Shown: positions 48,576 to 61,687, counted from the first letter of the stretch. The stretch: DNA of 64,000 bases from Hemicentrotus pulcherrimus (GCA_003118195.1 BEXV01000283.1:94378-158377); one strand, 5' to 3'. Notes: generated by a model not told the origin, from the letters alone. Numbers and translations: made by a program.

Positions 48576-49212
48576 GTAAGTCTACCCCCCTTTTATTACC
48601 CCTCTCCGCAGAAATACACAAGAGAAAACGGACCGAACTTTAATTTTCCTAGAAGGAAGGGGTCATTCTGTGCAGTGTTTGCCTATGACATAGAGTATTT
48701 TGTCAATTTATTTCATTATAATTTTGTAATGAGACCATTGACTGATGGTTGTTATCTCGGGAACAATAATATGTCATTGGCCAAACCAAGAGATTTGCAT
48801 TTTTTGATCAAATGGATGGGATGATTATATGTATATAGAAGTAGAAATCAAAGTTTCAATAATAATGATAATAATAATAATCTGGATTTATATAGCGCTG
48901 AATACGGAATACAGTCTCTAAACGCTTTACAGATATTATTAACCTGATCATTGGATTCATTCACGCACAATGTGCACTCCACTCCCTGGGGAGTATTCTA
49001 CCGTAAGGTCACCGTGAGGGCATAGGCATTCACTAACACAAATGCTTTTGTCATCCTACTGGGTCATCATTTTTTTCTTCGGTATTGAGTGGCAAATGTA
49101 GATTAATGCCTTGCCAAAGGGCATTATGTGTCGTGGATCGAACTACGACCTTTGAATTTCAAGTCAAGTGCTTAAACCACTCGACTAAGACACTTCTACT
49201 TTCTTTTTTCAG
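48576..49212 (+). other. Intron 14 (0.64 kb) with SINE insertion
   Basis: Roughly half of the intron is one minus-strand SINE (48858-49193), which ends only 19 bases before the next exon, so the acceptor region (TTTTTTCAG) directly borders the element. Confidence 0.87.
48858..49193 (-). mobile_element. tRNA-Ser-derived SINE, full length
   Basis: On the minus strand the head reads GTGTCTTAGTCGAGTGGTTT with an A box at 49170-49187, a Ser-tRNA-like anticodon segment GACTTGAAATTCAA (49152-49165) and a B-box-like TAGTTCGATCC (49135-49145). The 3' end is AGCGCTATATAAATCCAG followed by an ATT repeat. The variable arm of tRNA-Ser is absent. Confidence 0.87.
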
Positions 49213-49281
49213 GTATCTGGATTCCAACCAGATGATCACTGTACCAGAGAGGCTGAGCAGTCTCAAGAGTCTTCATACATT
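49213..49281 (+). CDS. slit: slit exon: D4 LRR 1 (23-residue repeat)
   Basis: At 69 bp this exon is one codon shorter than the standard, phase 2-2. It reads YLDSNQMITVPERL then SSLKSLHTL. Vertebrate Slit D4 also opens with a 23-residue YLDGNQ repeat as remembered, so the shorter length is ancestral. The donor is GTGAGT. Confidence 0.97.
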
Positions 49282-50363
49282 GTGAGTTAAGAAACTGAAT
49301 CAGCATATGAGAAGACTTCTTTAAAAATACTTTTTTATCGGGACTTATTTCCACATCTCAACACTCAACCTTCTATTAAATCTGTCAATCGAGGACCTAC
49401 ATGTAATGTGTAGTCCCCATCAGAATTGGTTGTTGCCCTCTCTCCCACCATGATACCAGTTTATGGTTTTATAAAGAAGGTTAATTGAACCTGTCTCAGA
49501 TCTGATCCCTAGACTAAATTCCCACAGGGCCTATTTCCAGGATCCTATACCTCTCTTCCTTCCAATCTTAATTCATGCGCATCCCCTTACATCAGCAGTA
49601 ATGAATAGACTTCCTAACTATCTCTCTCTCTCTCTTCCTCGCGATCCCTCGCATATGAGGAAGTCCAATCTTGTCTCCCAACATCATTGCATGTCGGGAA
49701 GATGCGCCAATGATTTCGATTGAAAATGAAGAGCGTGCATGGTTTTGTGGTCTAGCGTGTTATTTTTGAGCAATTATTTAATTGAATTACTTGTAATCAG
49801 GAAAGAGATGTTTGGGAACTGTCATCCACTGTCTACACAGTATATTTTGCTAATTTCAGGGTTATGTTGGGGTTATGTGAGTTTAAGGGTACGGATGTAA
49901 GATGAATCGCATGTTAAACAAACATGTCGCCAACATTTTCCTAGAAAATTAATGTTGAAAGAGATGCATCTGATAGCATCCTCGGCTAACACAAATAAGG
50001 GCATAAGGTTTCTGCAGGTTGCTGTAGATATCAAATGCATTCAGGCTATACCTTTGTAAATGTTTATTGACTTTTGATTTGATTTCTATTGAAAAAAGTA
50101 ATGTCAATTTAAGTTAAGAACCAAATTATCCATACCCTTACAAAGTTTTTTGTATCTTTTTAAGAATGTGTAAAATTGATTCATCCCTATTTATGTTTTT
50201 TGAGAATGTGACAGATCAAAGCTTACATCTAAAAGTATTCAACAAAGGCCTTATTAATCAACCAGCCTGCCTTTCTCTCTTCAATGACAAACACAAAAAA
50301 CAGAGTGGTTTTGTACCGGTATATGATTCTTTTATAAAATACGTATGTTTTTTTTTTCTCCAG
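49282..50363 (+). other. Intron 15 (1.1 kb)
   Basis: AT-rich unique sequence with a short CT run near 49621. The acceptor is TTTTTCTCCAG. Confidence 0.85.
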
Positions 50364-50435
50364 AGACCTGAGCATGAACCAGATTGCCATGTTACCAGAC
50401 TTTGCATTTGCCAACATGACCAAGCTTTCGACTCT
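50364..50435 (+). CDS. slit: slit exon: D4 LRR 2
   Basis: A 72-bp phase 2-2 exon: DLSMNQIAMLPDFAF then ANMTKLSTL. NMT is an N-glycosylation sequon, at the same place as in vertebrate SLIT2 (SNMTQL) as remembered. The junction CAGAG offers two AGs; the first is chosen because it keeps 72 bp and the frame. The donor is GTAAGT. Confidence 0.97.
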
Positions 50436-52383
50436 GTAAGTATTCAATAACACCCTTTAATATTCATGTTTTCTTCCTAAACATCTTCATTTCTACCCTC
50501 TCCTGTATTCATTTTCTTTTTCATGCCATGTTTTATTGTTTTCATGGAATAGAATGAGCAAAGGGTTTTCTTCACTTTTTCATCAGTAAAAAGAAATTAA
50601 CTGATTTGCTAAAAGAATATTCGCATTGTTCCATCATCAATCAAATGAAACTCTTCAGTGATTCAAACTAGAGTGAATTGACTGTAGTGAGCAAGAAATG
50701 GTATGTCTGCCTTGTTGATAAGGTATATGCATCGAACTAGGCTTACAGTAAACCAGCCAAGGTGAATCATGTCTGTCTAAATAGAACACGTTCCTAGAAC
50801 GCATAGTCTACTGTTCACTAGAAATACTGTAACTGGCTGGATTGAAGGGAGGGGGGAAGCGCAATACAAAGGTTGGTTTTAGGCTTCCTGGGTTATAGCT
50901 CCGGGCAAAAGGGAAATACAACACACCTCATTAGAGGTGATGACAGCAGGAATAATCACTGACTGAACCGCCAAACTCCTGAGACACTACAGAGGACAGG
51001 GATTTCCACCTTTTGTATGAGTAAGAGCTGGATGAGGGTTGCATAGCCGCACCCCTATGGTGCTGATTCCATCACTCTGTAGGAATAGACATACCCTGCT
51101 TCCCCTTTCACTCCCAAGCCACCTTCCCTTCTTATCGGACCTTGAAGTCCGGCTGCCTCAACGTCCTGTACGTTGTGTCCTGTCATACCTTCCTCATAGG
51201 TTTCTTGTCCAGTAACGAAGAACTGTCCTGCTTCAATGATGAAGTCACGTCTCCACAAATACTTATGCCTGAATGCAGTCTTTGCCCAACACGTTTTTGA
51301 ACAGCGTTCATGTATTTTCTTCTTTTAAGGGTTAGATTTTGGCTTATACTGCCATGTTTTACTGTCATTTGTCTTAACAATCATCTTCAAGAGTCGACGA
51401 ATGAATTCTACAGTGGGGATAAATGATTCAAAAGAAAGAAATGTAGCCATTCTAAGGTTTGCCCCATAGACTGTCCTGCTGCTTTTATCTGAAGCTTTTT
51501 TCCTAGTAGAGGCAGTGGATATACAGATCATCTAGATTTTTTTAATAAATATATATTTTGGTTATTCCTTTTGATGAAACTTTTGGTACAAGGGGTTAAG
51601 ATCATTCTGAAGAAACTATAGTGCCCTGTCTCAAAGAAATATGTCATTAAATTCGGACTACTCCTACACTTCCCTTCCTCGGTCAGTTTCGTGAAAGGGA
51701 AATTCCTACTACCAGTAATTTGTTTTTGGTAAATATAAAGCAAATTACCACTATTCACAATCAGTGCATTCAACTTCTTTCCTGGGGAGTTTCAGTTGCA
51801 GAAAATGCGAAGGTCCTGTCCCCTTTACGTAGATTGCGGGTTTTTGATTAAATTAGGATCTTGTGGTATCCCCCTTCAAGGAGAGGTGATTAAATCAGGT
51901 GGCATTTATCATATCTGTGGAAGTCCCCTGTACTCTGTCCTCTTCCAAAGTTGTAATTTGCCACCTTCTGAAATCGTAATGCATGCCATGTTCCTAATTT
52001 CCCTCCTACAAGGATAAATTTAGAAGTTCTCTAAGCTGATTCGTTTTAGTTTGATATTTAAAGTCCTTCTCTGTTTTATTTACTTCTGATTTATTCTCCC
52101 TTTGCTTACCTCCATTTTCTTACCCGAGATCACTTTTTGATAGAGTTTGAATCATATATTGTGTGGAGTCCTGTTTCTGTGTAAAATACAATGAATATGG
52201 ATATGGCACTTGTATTGTCTGTAAAATTTGTACTGAATTTACGGTACCTGGATATGAGCCTGACTGTTTATAGATTATGCAAATTTCACAGAGAGCGATA
52301 ATGTCGGGTGTACCAGAAGCACTCATATAGTCAATTGGTCATCTTATCTTATGCTTGCTTTAATAATCTTTCTTATTTTGCAG
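50436..52383 (+). other. Intron 16 (1.9 kb)
   Basis: Mostly unique, mixed-composition sequence without recognised elements. The acceptor is CTTATTTTGCAG. Confidence 0.85.
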
Positions 52384-52455
52384 GATCCTGAGTTATAACC
52401 GTATCAGCTGTATCCCAGATGGAGCATTCATGGGTCTCAACTCTCTCAGAATTCT
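52384..52455 (+). CDS. slit: slit exon: D4 LRR 3
   Basis: A 72-bp phase 2-2 exon: ILSYNRISCIPDGAF then MGLNSLRIL. The LSYNR start and the Cys in ISCIP are shared with vertebrate Slit D4. The donor is GTAAGT. Confidence 0.97.
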
Positions 52456-53648
52456 GTAAGTATAATATATATCAGGTGATATGGAAAGCAAGCTTTACTG
52501 AAACTATGAAATTATTGGGCGGTCTTTATAGACAGGTTTCACTGTATCTCATAATTTGGGACTATATTATATTAAAGATAAACTCCAGTTCTGGTAAACA
52601 AAAGAAAATTAATTCTCACAGAATCAAACGAAACTTACACTGAATGTTCAAGATTACAAATAAATGATACATGTAAGTGCCAAACAATTTTTGAAGAAAA
52701 TGTATACTGACTGAGTAATGAGCATAGAAAGACAAGGAAATCAAGATAGTACTAGCCCCGACACCATGTGTGTTGTCCCATATTTAGCTTTCTGTGTACA
52801 GTGCTTGTTACTTTACCAAGACTTGGTCAAATTTATTATGATTTTGATGACTCCAGAACCTTGCAGTGCACACCAATACTTACATGCTACATGCAACTGT
52901 TTCTGATCCTTTCCACACCTTTTCTTTCAAAATGCAATCGCATTACCAGTACTAAAGTTTATCTTTAAGAAAGGAATGTATTTCTTCTTCAAAATTCAAA
53001 ATTGGCTCAAAAATTGTGAACTTTGATACAGCGGATCACTAAACATTCTTGAAATCCTATTGGTAATAAGTGGTAGATCAAAGAGGGAAATGAAGATATT
53101 GGAGACCACACATAATGCTTATTGTACTGTACTTCAGCTGTTATATGAAAGAAAGGATTAACATTGCATAAAGCTAGTATCAGTTTCAAACATCTAAACG
53201 TCCGTCGATGCTCTCCGTTCCTTCCGTGCAAACAACATGCGCTCAAACTCATGAACTCCCTGGTCGCTGGGTCCCTTCCACAACCTTAACCATCGCCAGA
53301 CTCTCCAATGTATCATTTCCTTTTTATCATTTCCATTGTAACAATGATTGTCTTGAAACTCTGGGTTAATTCACAGGAAGGGAGGGTACAATCATTAGAT
53401 GATAAACTCTTCATGTATGGCTGGATTATTTTAGCAGAACAAGTGAAAGAGATATCATAAGTCATCCTCCGAGTATAATAAAAACATGATATGTTAAGCT
53501 ATCATCTGCTATGAATGAATTGATGTATAGGTTTTATGGTAAGATGATCCATTTTGCAATCTGAATGTTGTTTGCGTAGCTATATAAAGGAGGAAATATG
53601 AGTCTTGATATTCACCTGTGGAAGATTAGATAGGGAAGAATCTATTGA

Positions 53649-53937
53649 GGCCTGTCCTCATCAGACCAAAGTCATCAGACTCGGGATATTTTCCGGAAGC
53701 TCGAAATTGCGTCCTCACCAGACCAATATACTCATTGCAAACTAGCTCGGGACAGGCGCAAATTAACCCTATTTTGGAAACAAGGCTAACATATCTCAGA
53801 TATTTTCTCGACCAAATAGCCCTCTAATTGCAAGTGCAGGCTGCTAAAGACACAAATTAGCTGGCTAATTTGTGATCAGGCTAGTTAAAATAGCGGGTTA
53901 TTTTATTATTCAGACTTTGGTCTGATGAAAACAGGCT
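53649..53937. mobile_element. MITE-like inverted-repeat element, copy 3
   Basis: Same family: left GGCCTGTCCTCATCAGACCA, right TGGTCTGATGAAAACAGGC, internal ACTCGGGATATTTTCCGGAA and GCTAGTTAAAATAGCGGGTT. The ends are more decayed than in copies 2 and 4. Confidence 0.83.
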
Positions 53938-55429
53938 TTTCAGTGTATCAGTTTCTTCAGTTTAACCCATTGGCTACAGGAACCTGTCTGCTGCTGTATT
54001 AAGTCTATGCGACTGAGAGAAATCAGTAGGCAACAGGTTAATATAAAAAAGACCCATCAAAAAAGATAATTACATGTAGATCAAGGGTTAAGCCATGGAG
54101 GAAGTTGAATGTCAAACTTGATTGGAAACGTTCTATAGATGTTTTTCCCCCCAGCATAATTGAATTGTGGAAATGAGAGTTTTAGGATGATCGATGTCCA
54201 TATGTTGGTTGTAACAAATCATAAATTAATATTGCATTTCTCTTTCTGAGATTGTGGCTCTTGGTTGTATCCCACTTTTTGTTTCCATTATCAAAGATCA
54301 AACAAATTTACATAATGTGTCTTTTTAGATAATTTAGAAAGTTCATAATCTTTCATAAAATGCACATATGTCACATATTTTATGGGATTCTTGAAATGCA
54401 GCGTGGGAATTTGTACTGGTGTGTCTTGATGTTTTTAGTATGGGTTATGATTCTCAGTTTAATTTCATATGATTTTATTTTTGGAATGATAATACATTTA
54501 CAAGTCATCATAATTTGTTCACCAGAAAGATATTAGGCATTGGTTTCGCTTTGTTCATATAACCGGTATGCACCATTTGGTTCAATAATCTTTTTCATAC
54601 TAAAAATTGAAATCTGATGAACATGCATTATCCTTATAATTCCCCAATCAACCTGATACACGGGGGAATATTCATTTATTATCGGATATGAAATGTCTAG
54701 GTTGATCATAGTTTGACTTCAGTTGGAGTTATCATGCAGTGAAACCGGCCCTTTCAGCTCGTCAACCCCACATTGTTAGTTTCAACTGAAATTGGAAATG
54801 ACATTGGCAATTCAGATTAATGGAGAGGTTTTTATTTCATCTTTAAAAAGAGAGGAGAAATTAGATTGGGTAGATGATAGTGTCTGGTGAAGTCGAGAAC
54901 ATTTTATGGTCGGGTGCCTGTTTCAAGTTTCTTCCCATTCTAAATTTTACGATCTAAGGAAACGTGACACTTTCCTACCGCGTAACATGACCCAAAGTTT
55001 GTTGTCTGTGCTGCCATGACTCACCTCCTAAACAAAAACCTGCTCCAGATACCCGTTCAATGACAGAACACATCAGCACCTGATGTCATCTCTCCCCATG
55101 CTGTCTGCTTGCGTAGGTAAAGGGTCATTCACATGAGAGAAAATTTATACAAAATTCCTATAAAGAACGTCAATATACACATTCAACAAAAGGGGTTTGC
55201 ACATGAGATAATAATGTCATACAAAGAAACATCATATAAATAAGCTACCGGTAGTGTGTTTTGTGTGGCTTACTAAATATATTTTTATTGTAGGCTTACA
55301 CCATGGGCATTGCTCGAGTGTACAAAACTAAAAACTAGCTGGTCATATCAGCTCATTTTAATACATAGTTTGAATGATGTGATGTTTCAAACATCTGTTC
55401 TATTAAAATGAAGTTTTCTTAAATACAAT

Positions 55430-55640
55430 ATTAATTCAATTCAATTCAATTCGTTTTATTAAACCATAAAAACAGTATACAAATTATGCCTAAATGAACA
55501 TTATTGATACAGTGTAAATGGTCAGGGTGCCCCTAAAAGCCAAAGCTTGATGAATGGGGCACCAAATACATAAAGAAATATACATAGCATAAACATGAGA
55601 TACAAACAAACTTAGTTATATATAAAAAACAATTAATAGC
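55430..55640. repeat. AATTC-repeat with retroposon-like flank
   Basis: Four to five AATTC units are followed by GTTTTATTAAACCATAAAAA and A-rich sequence. Such short tandem units at the edge of an element are typical of the 3' tail of a non-LTR retrotransposon inserted on the minus strand. No reverse transcriptase is encoded here, so this is at most a 3' fragment. Confidence 0.35.
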
Positions 55641-57835
55641 TCGACCTAATACATGTAGCTATACAATAAACAGTTTATTCCTTATACCCCCAAAACTTGT
55701 AGCTAAACAACAATTTGTTTGGTCTGAATGAGGGTATGGTAGCAGCAGTGCACATGACCCTGAATGGAGACGCCAACGCAGTAATGTTGCATGGTGCCTC
55801 TGGATCCAGTGGCTTCAATGATCTTCTGAATGAAACGGGCTAGATTTTGATGTGATTAGAGGAAAATTGATGTGACACAGTGACACACTTTATCCTGTGT
55901 TAGCTGGCAAAGTTGCGTTTGATACAGAGAGTTTACTCTTTCATGTTTAAAGTTGAAAGAGCCAACTTTCTTTTTCCTAACTTATCTTCTGTCACAACAT
56001 CTTAATATACCAGTATCCAATAATTTGAGTTTGATATATCGGTTTCTCGGATATGAGGATCACTCTTCTAAGGGTACAATGTACATTCCAACTAGAATGG
56101 ATGATTTCAAAATTTAATATGAGGCAGGCAGTTTATATTTCATTATTGGTACTTGAGATATTGTTTTAAACCCAAGAGTATAAATAATAATGGGAAAAAT
56201 TTACAAAGAATAATCTTGGCTGGATAAGTCCTGAAATCTGTCAGCTCGATATTTATTGATCAAAGCATAGATTAGTGGATATCCCTTTTTTGATAATGAA
56301 AGGCAATGTAGATATACATTATGGTACACTTATTTGTTTGGTACCACTTATGGAGAATGTTGACAATGAAATGTGGTTTAGCATATGACGACAGCTATGA
56401 TTTGTAAAAAGAAATCATATTTTGGTTGAAATCTAGTCAGAGTTCATGCCTTAATTATTCCTAGAACTCCAAGCTCACCGCCGCCCATGATCACCACGTA
56501 GTCCATACAGTGACGATAGATGACTAAACTCAGAAATGTCAGCTCTAATTTGAAACGTATTACATCTAAAAGTCTAGCCTCACGAGTGCTCAACAAATGC
56601 TTTTAAAGGAGGAAAAAATACATTACATATGTCGAAGAGGAAACTTTGGATTGGAGGGGGTCCGTGGAGATTTGAAAGTGTGAGGAGAAATAATTCTTCA
56701 GAGGTTGCGAGGGGGCAATGACTTGGGTTTGGTACAGATGTAACAAAAGAAGATGGTCTTTTTGAAGCATTGTAAGATGAGTAATGTTTTAAATATGTAG
56801 AAAATCTGCTGATATTACTTCAAGAAGGATCATTTCAGCGTAATTGTCTTTGAGTTTTGTGCAATTTGATCCTGATTCAGACAAAACACTTCATGTATGA
56901 GGATGGTGCAGAAAGATTTGGCAGGTCAAAGACCTCCAGTTGTATCCATCTTGAATTGCAATAGGCACAGTTGTTTGTGTAGCCATTTACCAGGATGGGA
57001 TTGTATCTCTGTTATTTGTACTTTTCTGTTTTTGCTATGTATTGAACAAATGATTTAAGATATTTCTTTTTTTGCAAATTTAATATGTAAAGATGAGATG
57101 AATTCAACTTATACTGGTCATTATGATTTGGTTTTGCCATCATATCAGTCTAGTTACATGTACATTTATTACTTTTCCCCATATATATTGAGCAAAATAA
57201 AATTTAAAAATACAAATATGAATGAATGATAAATTATGAATCGGATCAAGAATTGAACCTATATGTATGATTGAAATGAGCACAGTATATTGTATACTTC
57301 ATATTTTAAATGAATGGTGATCCTAATGAAAGGGAAGAAGATAGCAAATACACTGTGCATGACTCAAATAGTACATGTACTCCCAATGGCCTGACAAGAT
57401 CCACTTTAGTTCAGAATGAGTTGTGACATTTTCTGACAAGCTTATGGAGCTGGCTATTGTTTTCTAGCCAAATCTAATTTAAATTTCTCACTGAGGTTCC
57501 AGAAGTATGGGCCAACATACGGCTAACATGATTGAGAATTACTGTAAAGAGAAAGAGAGAAAAATGCTAAATGGATCTCTTCCGAGAAGAGAATCTTACT
57601 TACTTTATAAAAAGTTATAGTTGAAAGTCGATTTATGCCAGTATGATGTATTACATTACAGCATCTTGAATACATCTTGTTCCTACACAATAGTTACAGC
57701 ATTTATATCTAAAGAGTGATTAAACATGCCTATTTAAAAACTATATTCTAGATATTCAATGCCATATAACCACCTGTTTTAAAACTCAAAAGTTGCATAA
57801 TTTTTTCGAAATTGGAAAATTTAACATTTTTCTTN

Positions 57836-57890
57836 ATTTCGTCATGCACCCAGAAGAAAATTAGTATGGATTGGGGTCAGTCTATGGGGG
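57836..57890 (+). repeat. 55-bp exact repeat, copy 1 (next to single N)
   Basis: ATTTCGTCATGCACCCAGAA through GGGGTCAGTCTATGGGGG is identical to 61688-61742. It starts right after the N at 57835. Confidence 0.9.
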
Positions 57891-57937
57891 GGTTTTAGGT
57901 TTTTTAAGGAGGGGTTTACATACATAAAAATACCAAA

Positions 57938-57964
57938 GGGGGGGGGGGGTTTGAACCCCCCCCC
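57938..57964. repeat. G12-TTTGAA-C9 inverted homopolymer
   Basis: A run of 12 G, a six-base spacer and a run of 9 C make a perfect hairpin. The flank CTGCGTACGCCCCTGG looks like part of a dispersed repeat. Confidence 0.7.
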
Positions 57965-58303
57965 TGCGTACGCCCCTGGTTGTATTATAATAAAGCAAGT
58001 CAATGGTCGTACAAATGTTTAAGGATCACCAACCAGGGGAAGTGCTGAAGTATTTTGCAATAGATCAAGTAATTTTAAGGATAAATGCTGTATGCAAAAT
58101 ACATGTATGTGTTTAGAACAGAGCCTTTTGGGTTTCGAGACCATCAGGCTAATTACCAAGTTATTGGACCTAGTAAACAATTTTGTTTTGCTCCTTTATA
58201 ATCAAAATGTCACTTACAGATTTGAGGGGCACAAAATATGTCTCATTATTGACATGGAACAACCGAAAATTCACATTCTTGAAATCTTTGTTGATTCTTT
58301 CAG

Positions 58304-58375
58304 GTCTCTCCATGGTAACAACATCTCAATCATCTCAGAAGGATCCTTTTCAGACTTCACTTCACTCACTCACCT
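58304..58375 (+). CDS. slit: slit exon: D4 LRR 4
   Basis: A 72-bp phase 2-2 exon: SLHGNNISIISEGSF then SDFTSLTHL. SLHGN is the hallmark start of the last D4 repeat in Slit. NIS is an N-glycosylation sequon. The donor is GTAAGT. Confidence 0.97.
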
Positions 58376-58909
58376 GTAAGTATTATCAAGGGTAATAGGA
58401 GGAGGGAGGGGGCAGGGAAGGGAGGGAGGGAATCAAAATATTCATCTCATCCAGGAAGCATAGAAGAGACTCAAAAGCAATATGACTTTAGAAATTTCCT
58501 TTCAATGAATAATTCATTTCATTAGCATAGATTCAGAAGTGGACTGTTTATGATACTTCCGTTCTTTTGTTTGACTAGCTGTTGTATCTAGTGTACACAT
58601 GCTTAAAGTACACGCGCATTTAAACCAGCTGTGGGCAGGTATGAGTAATATATAGACCGTCATGGCAGTATCAAGACCAGAAGACGACTTGTGGCAGAGC
58701 CTCTTTTGAATGTCCCTACTGATTTAGACTCCCAGTCATCACTCCCCTGCAAGTAGAAAAAAAAGAAGAAGTTTGAACCATATTTGAGCTCCTAAGTATG
58801 CCAAATCTAGTTAATAATACATAGTAGATGTTGTTTTCCTTTTCTCCCTATGTATTTGGCTCTTTTACTTGTTCTTATAAATCTACCTCTTAGCTCTCTT
58901 CCTCTGTCT

Positions 58910-59180
58910 CTTTTCCTCATCACATTGTGATTATTGTGTCTCTTGTTGTCTCTCCTTTCTTTACTTTGCTTCATTCCTTCTTTGGATCTTCTATTCTCTC
59001 TCCTCTTTCTCTCAGTCGATGTTTTCTCTCTTTCCCCACAATCTTATTTTCATATCCTCTCTCTATCATCTCTCTTTCTCTTTTTCTTTTTCTTTCTCTT
59101 TCTCTCTTTTTCTCTCTTCCTCTTTCTCTCTTTTTCTCTCTTGCTCTCTCCCTTTTCCTCTCCATCTTCCTCTAACTCTT
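58910..59180. repeat. CT-rich low-complexity tract
   Basis: CTCTTT and CTTTTTCT units; the open frames on both strands here are compositional. Confidence 0.88.
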
Positions 59181-60091
59181 ACTCTTTTCATGTATCTTTT
59201 TGTGCAAAATGTTGTGACGCTATTATGCCTCTGTGCATATGTATATGGCTCCAAGAGCTTTTTCCTCTCCTGTTTTCTCTTGTTCATTTTTGTTGTCTTT
59301 CATTCACTATACCGCTGGCAGGACGCTTCTGATTTTCTCCTGACCGTTCTAATTTCCCGAACATAGGCTGAATTCAGCCGGCCAAATGTCCCAGATTAAT
59401 CGTGACAGATATGATGCTATTCTGTTTCAAGGAAAACATGAAGATTCCCCACCATTAAAGGCTTGTGCGTTTAAATATTAGGAAGCTAGGATGTAAGAAT
59501 TATTCATTATTTGTTCTTTACAAAGGGTTCTTCAGATAGTAAAATTCAATCTAATTTGTGTGGACTTTCAAAATAGGAGAGGACTTTATCGTAATATCCT
59601 ATTAATTATATTTTAATTTGACAGGAGGTCAATTTTCACTGAGTGATGTACAGTCTCAATAGCATAACAATATATTTTACTCTGCCATATCGGTAAAAAC
59701 AAAAACAGAAACAAAATTATTGATTTTTGTTTGTTAAGAAAGAAAGAAAGGGTAAACCAATGTAGGAAACAGCTACCATAATGCAAACGAACATGTACCT
59801 CAATTAAGACGTTCCATACAGAGCTACAAGAGGAACTACCTTTCAAATTTCTTGATTAAGTAAAAGCTTTCTTTAAACTTTAATCCTGAACTAATTTAGG
59901 AAACAAAAGGGCCCAAGCCATCTGTTTTCAGTGTAGTCATCTGTTCTGAATTTATTGTGTTTCCTTGTAATCAATCTCCTGGGATGACCATCATCACAAC
60001 TCATCAAACGTGTCCTTTATGACCTCAGTATTACAACTTAACTAGTATGTCACCCTGACAGAGTTCACACTGTACAAAGGGTTCTGGGGAG

Positions 60092-60368
60092 TTTTTCACA
60101 AAGACTATAAGATCAACTTTAAGTTAGACTTAACTGTGACAGGCTGTTCATGCCACTGTTTTCTCTCACCATATACTGGCATTGGTCCCTCAAGGGCCGT
60201 ACAAATCATGGTCACAAATCAATGGAATTTAATTTTTTTATGTAATTCATTATTGAAGGAAAAAATATTATCTAAAGATCATAATGGTGAGAGCAACCAG
60301 TGGCATGAATGGCCTACAATAGTTAAGTCCAACTTAATCTTAGTCTTGATCTTAGTCTTTGTAAAAAA
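60092..60368. mobile_element. Long-armed fold-back element
   Basis: The left arm (60092-60172) includes CACAAAGACTATAAGATCAA, AGTTAGACTTAACTGT, TTCATGCCACTG and CTCTCACCAT. The right arm (60284-60368) holds ATGGTGAGAG, CAGTGGCATGAA, ATAGTTAAGTCCAACTTAAT and CTTAGTCTTTGT in reverse order on the other strand. The arms of about 80 bases flank a loop of about 110 bases without an open frame. Confidence 0.78.
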
Positions 60369-61687
60369 ACCCAGGAGTTGATTCTGAATTCAAATTCCTA
60401 ATACAGCCTTGATGTTGTCACAAGGGTGTTTACATTGGATCTAGGGTTCTTGGATTAATACTGCATTTGTATTTCTAATGTGTCATGGAATTTATTCAAA
60501 CTGTTCCTTCATTTAGTGCTCACATCTTTTTATAGAGATATTGTCAGCACATTAATGCTTTAGTTTGTTACTTGACTGGTTTGAGTAATCATTTCGCATT
60601 GCCTAGCCAAATGCTAGCGATGGATCCAGGGCTAAAATTAAAAAGGAAGAAGAGTGCTGATCACCTCTCTCTTTTTCCTTCTTTACTTTTTTGTTCATGT
60701 GCCTCCATTCCCCAACCAGAGAATACTGGATCTAACAGCTGTTTTTTCTTGAAAATTTATCTGAAGAAAATGAAAACACACTTTATGTGGTTTTGCCAGC
60801 TAGAATCAAATGCACATTTATTTGGATATACATGTACCGGTACCTTAAGTAACTTATTACACAATACATGTAGCAAAGGTTACTAGGTGTCATGAACCAG
60901 AAATCCTAATTTCACACTTATGTTTACTTTTCACTCTGTTCCTGTTTTCCCCTCCTATAATTAATTTGGACTGGTTCATATTTGTGTTTGCTGTTTTGAT
61001 TTAATTTAATTTAATTTAGTATTTTGCGGCAAGTACCTCTCTCTCTGTCTCTGATTTATTTTGTCTGTCTTTCTCTTTCTTGCAATCTGCCTCTTTCATA
61101 TTTCCTCTATCTTTCGCTGACTTCTCCATCCCTTCAATCTCATCTCATCTCTCAAGCCATGTCCTCTTTCTTTCCTCTCATATTTTACTTAATATTTCTA
61201 AGTTTTTTTTACCCCCACCCCTTAGAATTCATGACCAACTTCCATATTTCATCACTTGTTATCTAAAACCTGTATTGCTCCCTTTTTCAAAATCTTTTTT
61301 TTTCACCCGCGAAAAATCAAAACAAAAACAACAAAGCATTGTTAATATAATGCGTGTATTAAAATTAGTGGTGCCTGCTGACAAAAATTCAGATTGAATT
61401 GTATGAATTACTGAACAAATATAAAATCTATTTATATGTACCATTTGTAAAGTAGAGTATAAAGCGAAAATGATTGGAATGGTAATGATAATACATCAAA
61501 ATATAATTTAAATTGGACTGGAGGAGGATGTTGATAATCATTCCAGTTTCATATCAAAGGAATTATTGCAATGGTTGAAAGATTTACTCTCAAAAACTAC
61601 CTCAAGCCATCCCTCTCCAAACGTCTCAATTTGATGAAGAATCTTTGAGAGATACAAGACTTTGTATGGTCATGTGCCTGAATCGCC

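Larger units (their letters stand above)
52456..58303 (+). other. Intron 17 (5.8 kb)
   Basis: It has a MITE copy (53649-53937), an AATTC-type repeat with adjacent retroposon-like sequence (55430-55640), a single N at 57835, a 55-bp sequence repeated in the next intron (57836-57890) and a G-run/C-run hairpin (57938-57964). The acceptor is GATTCTTTCAG. Confidence 0.85.

Noticed and set aside
54068..54092. Possible intronic microRNA of the miR-218 type, which sits in vertebrate SLIT2/SLIT3 introns
   Set aside because: I looked by eye for the TTGTGCTTGAT seed region on both strands. The nearest resemblance, ACATGTAGATCAAGGG, does not keep the seed, and no matching hairpin arm was seen. A covariance or microRNA search would be decisive.
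58927..59366. Leu/Ser/Phe-rich open frames
   Set aside because: CT-rich tract; no independent support.
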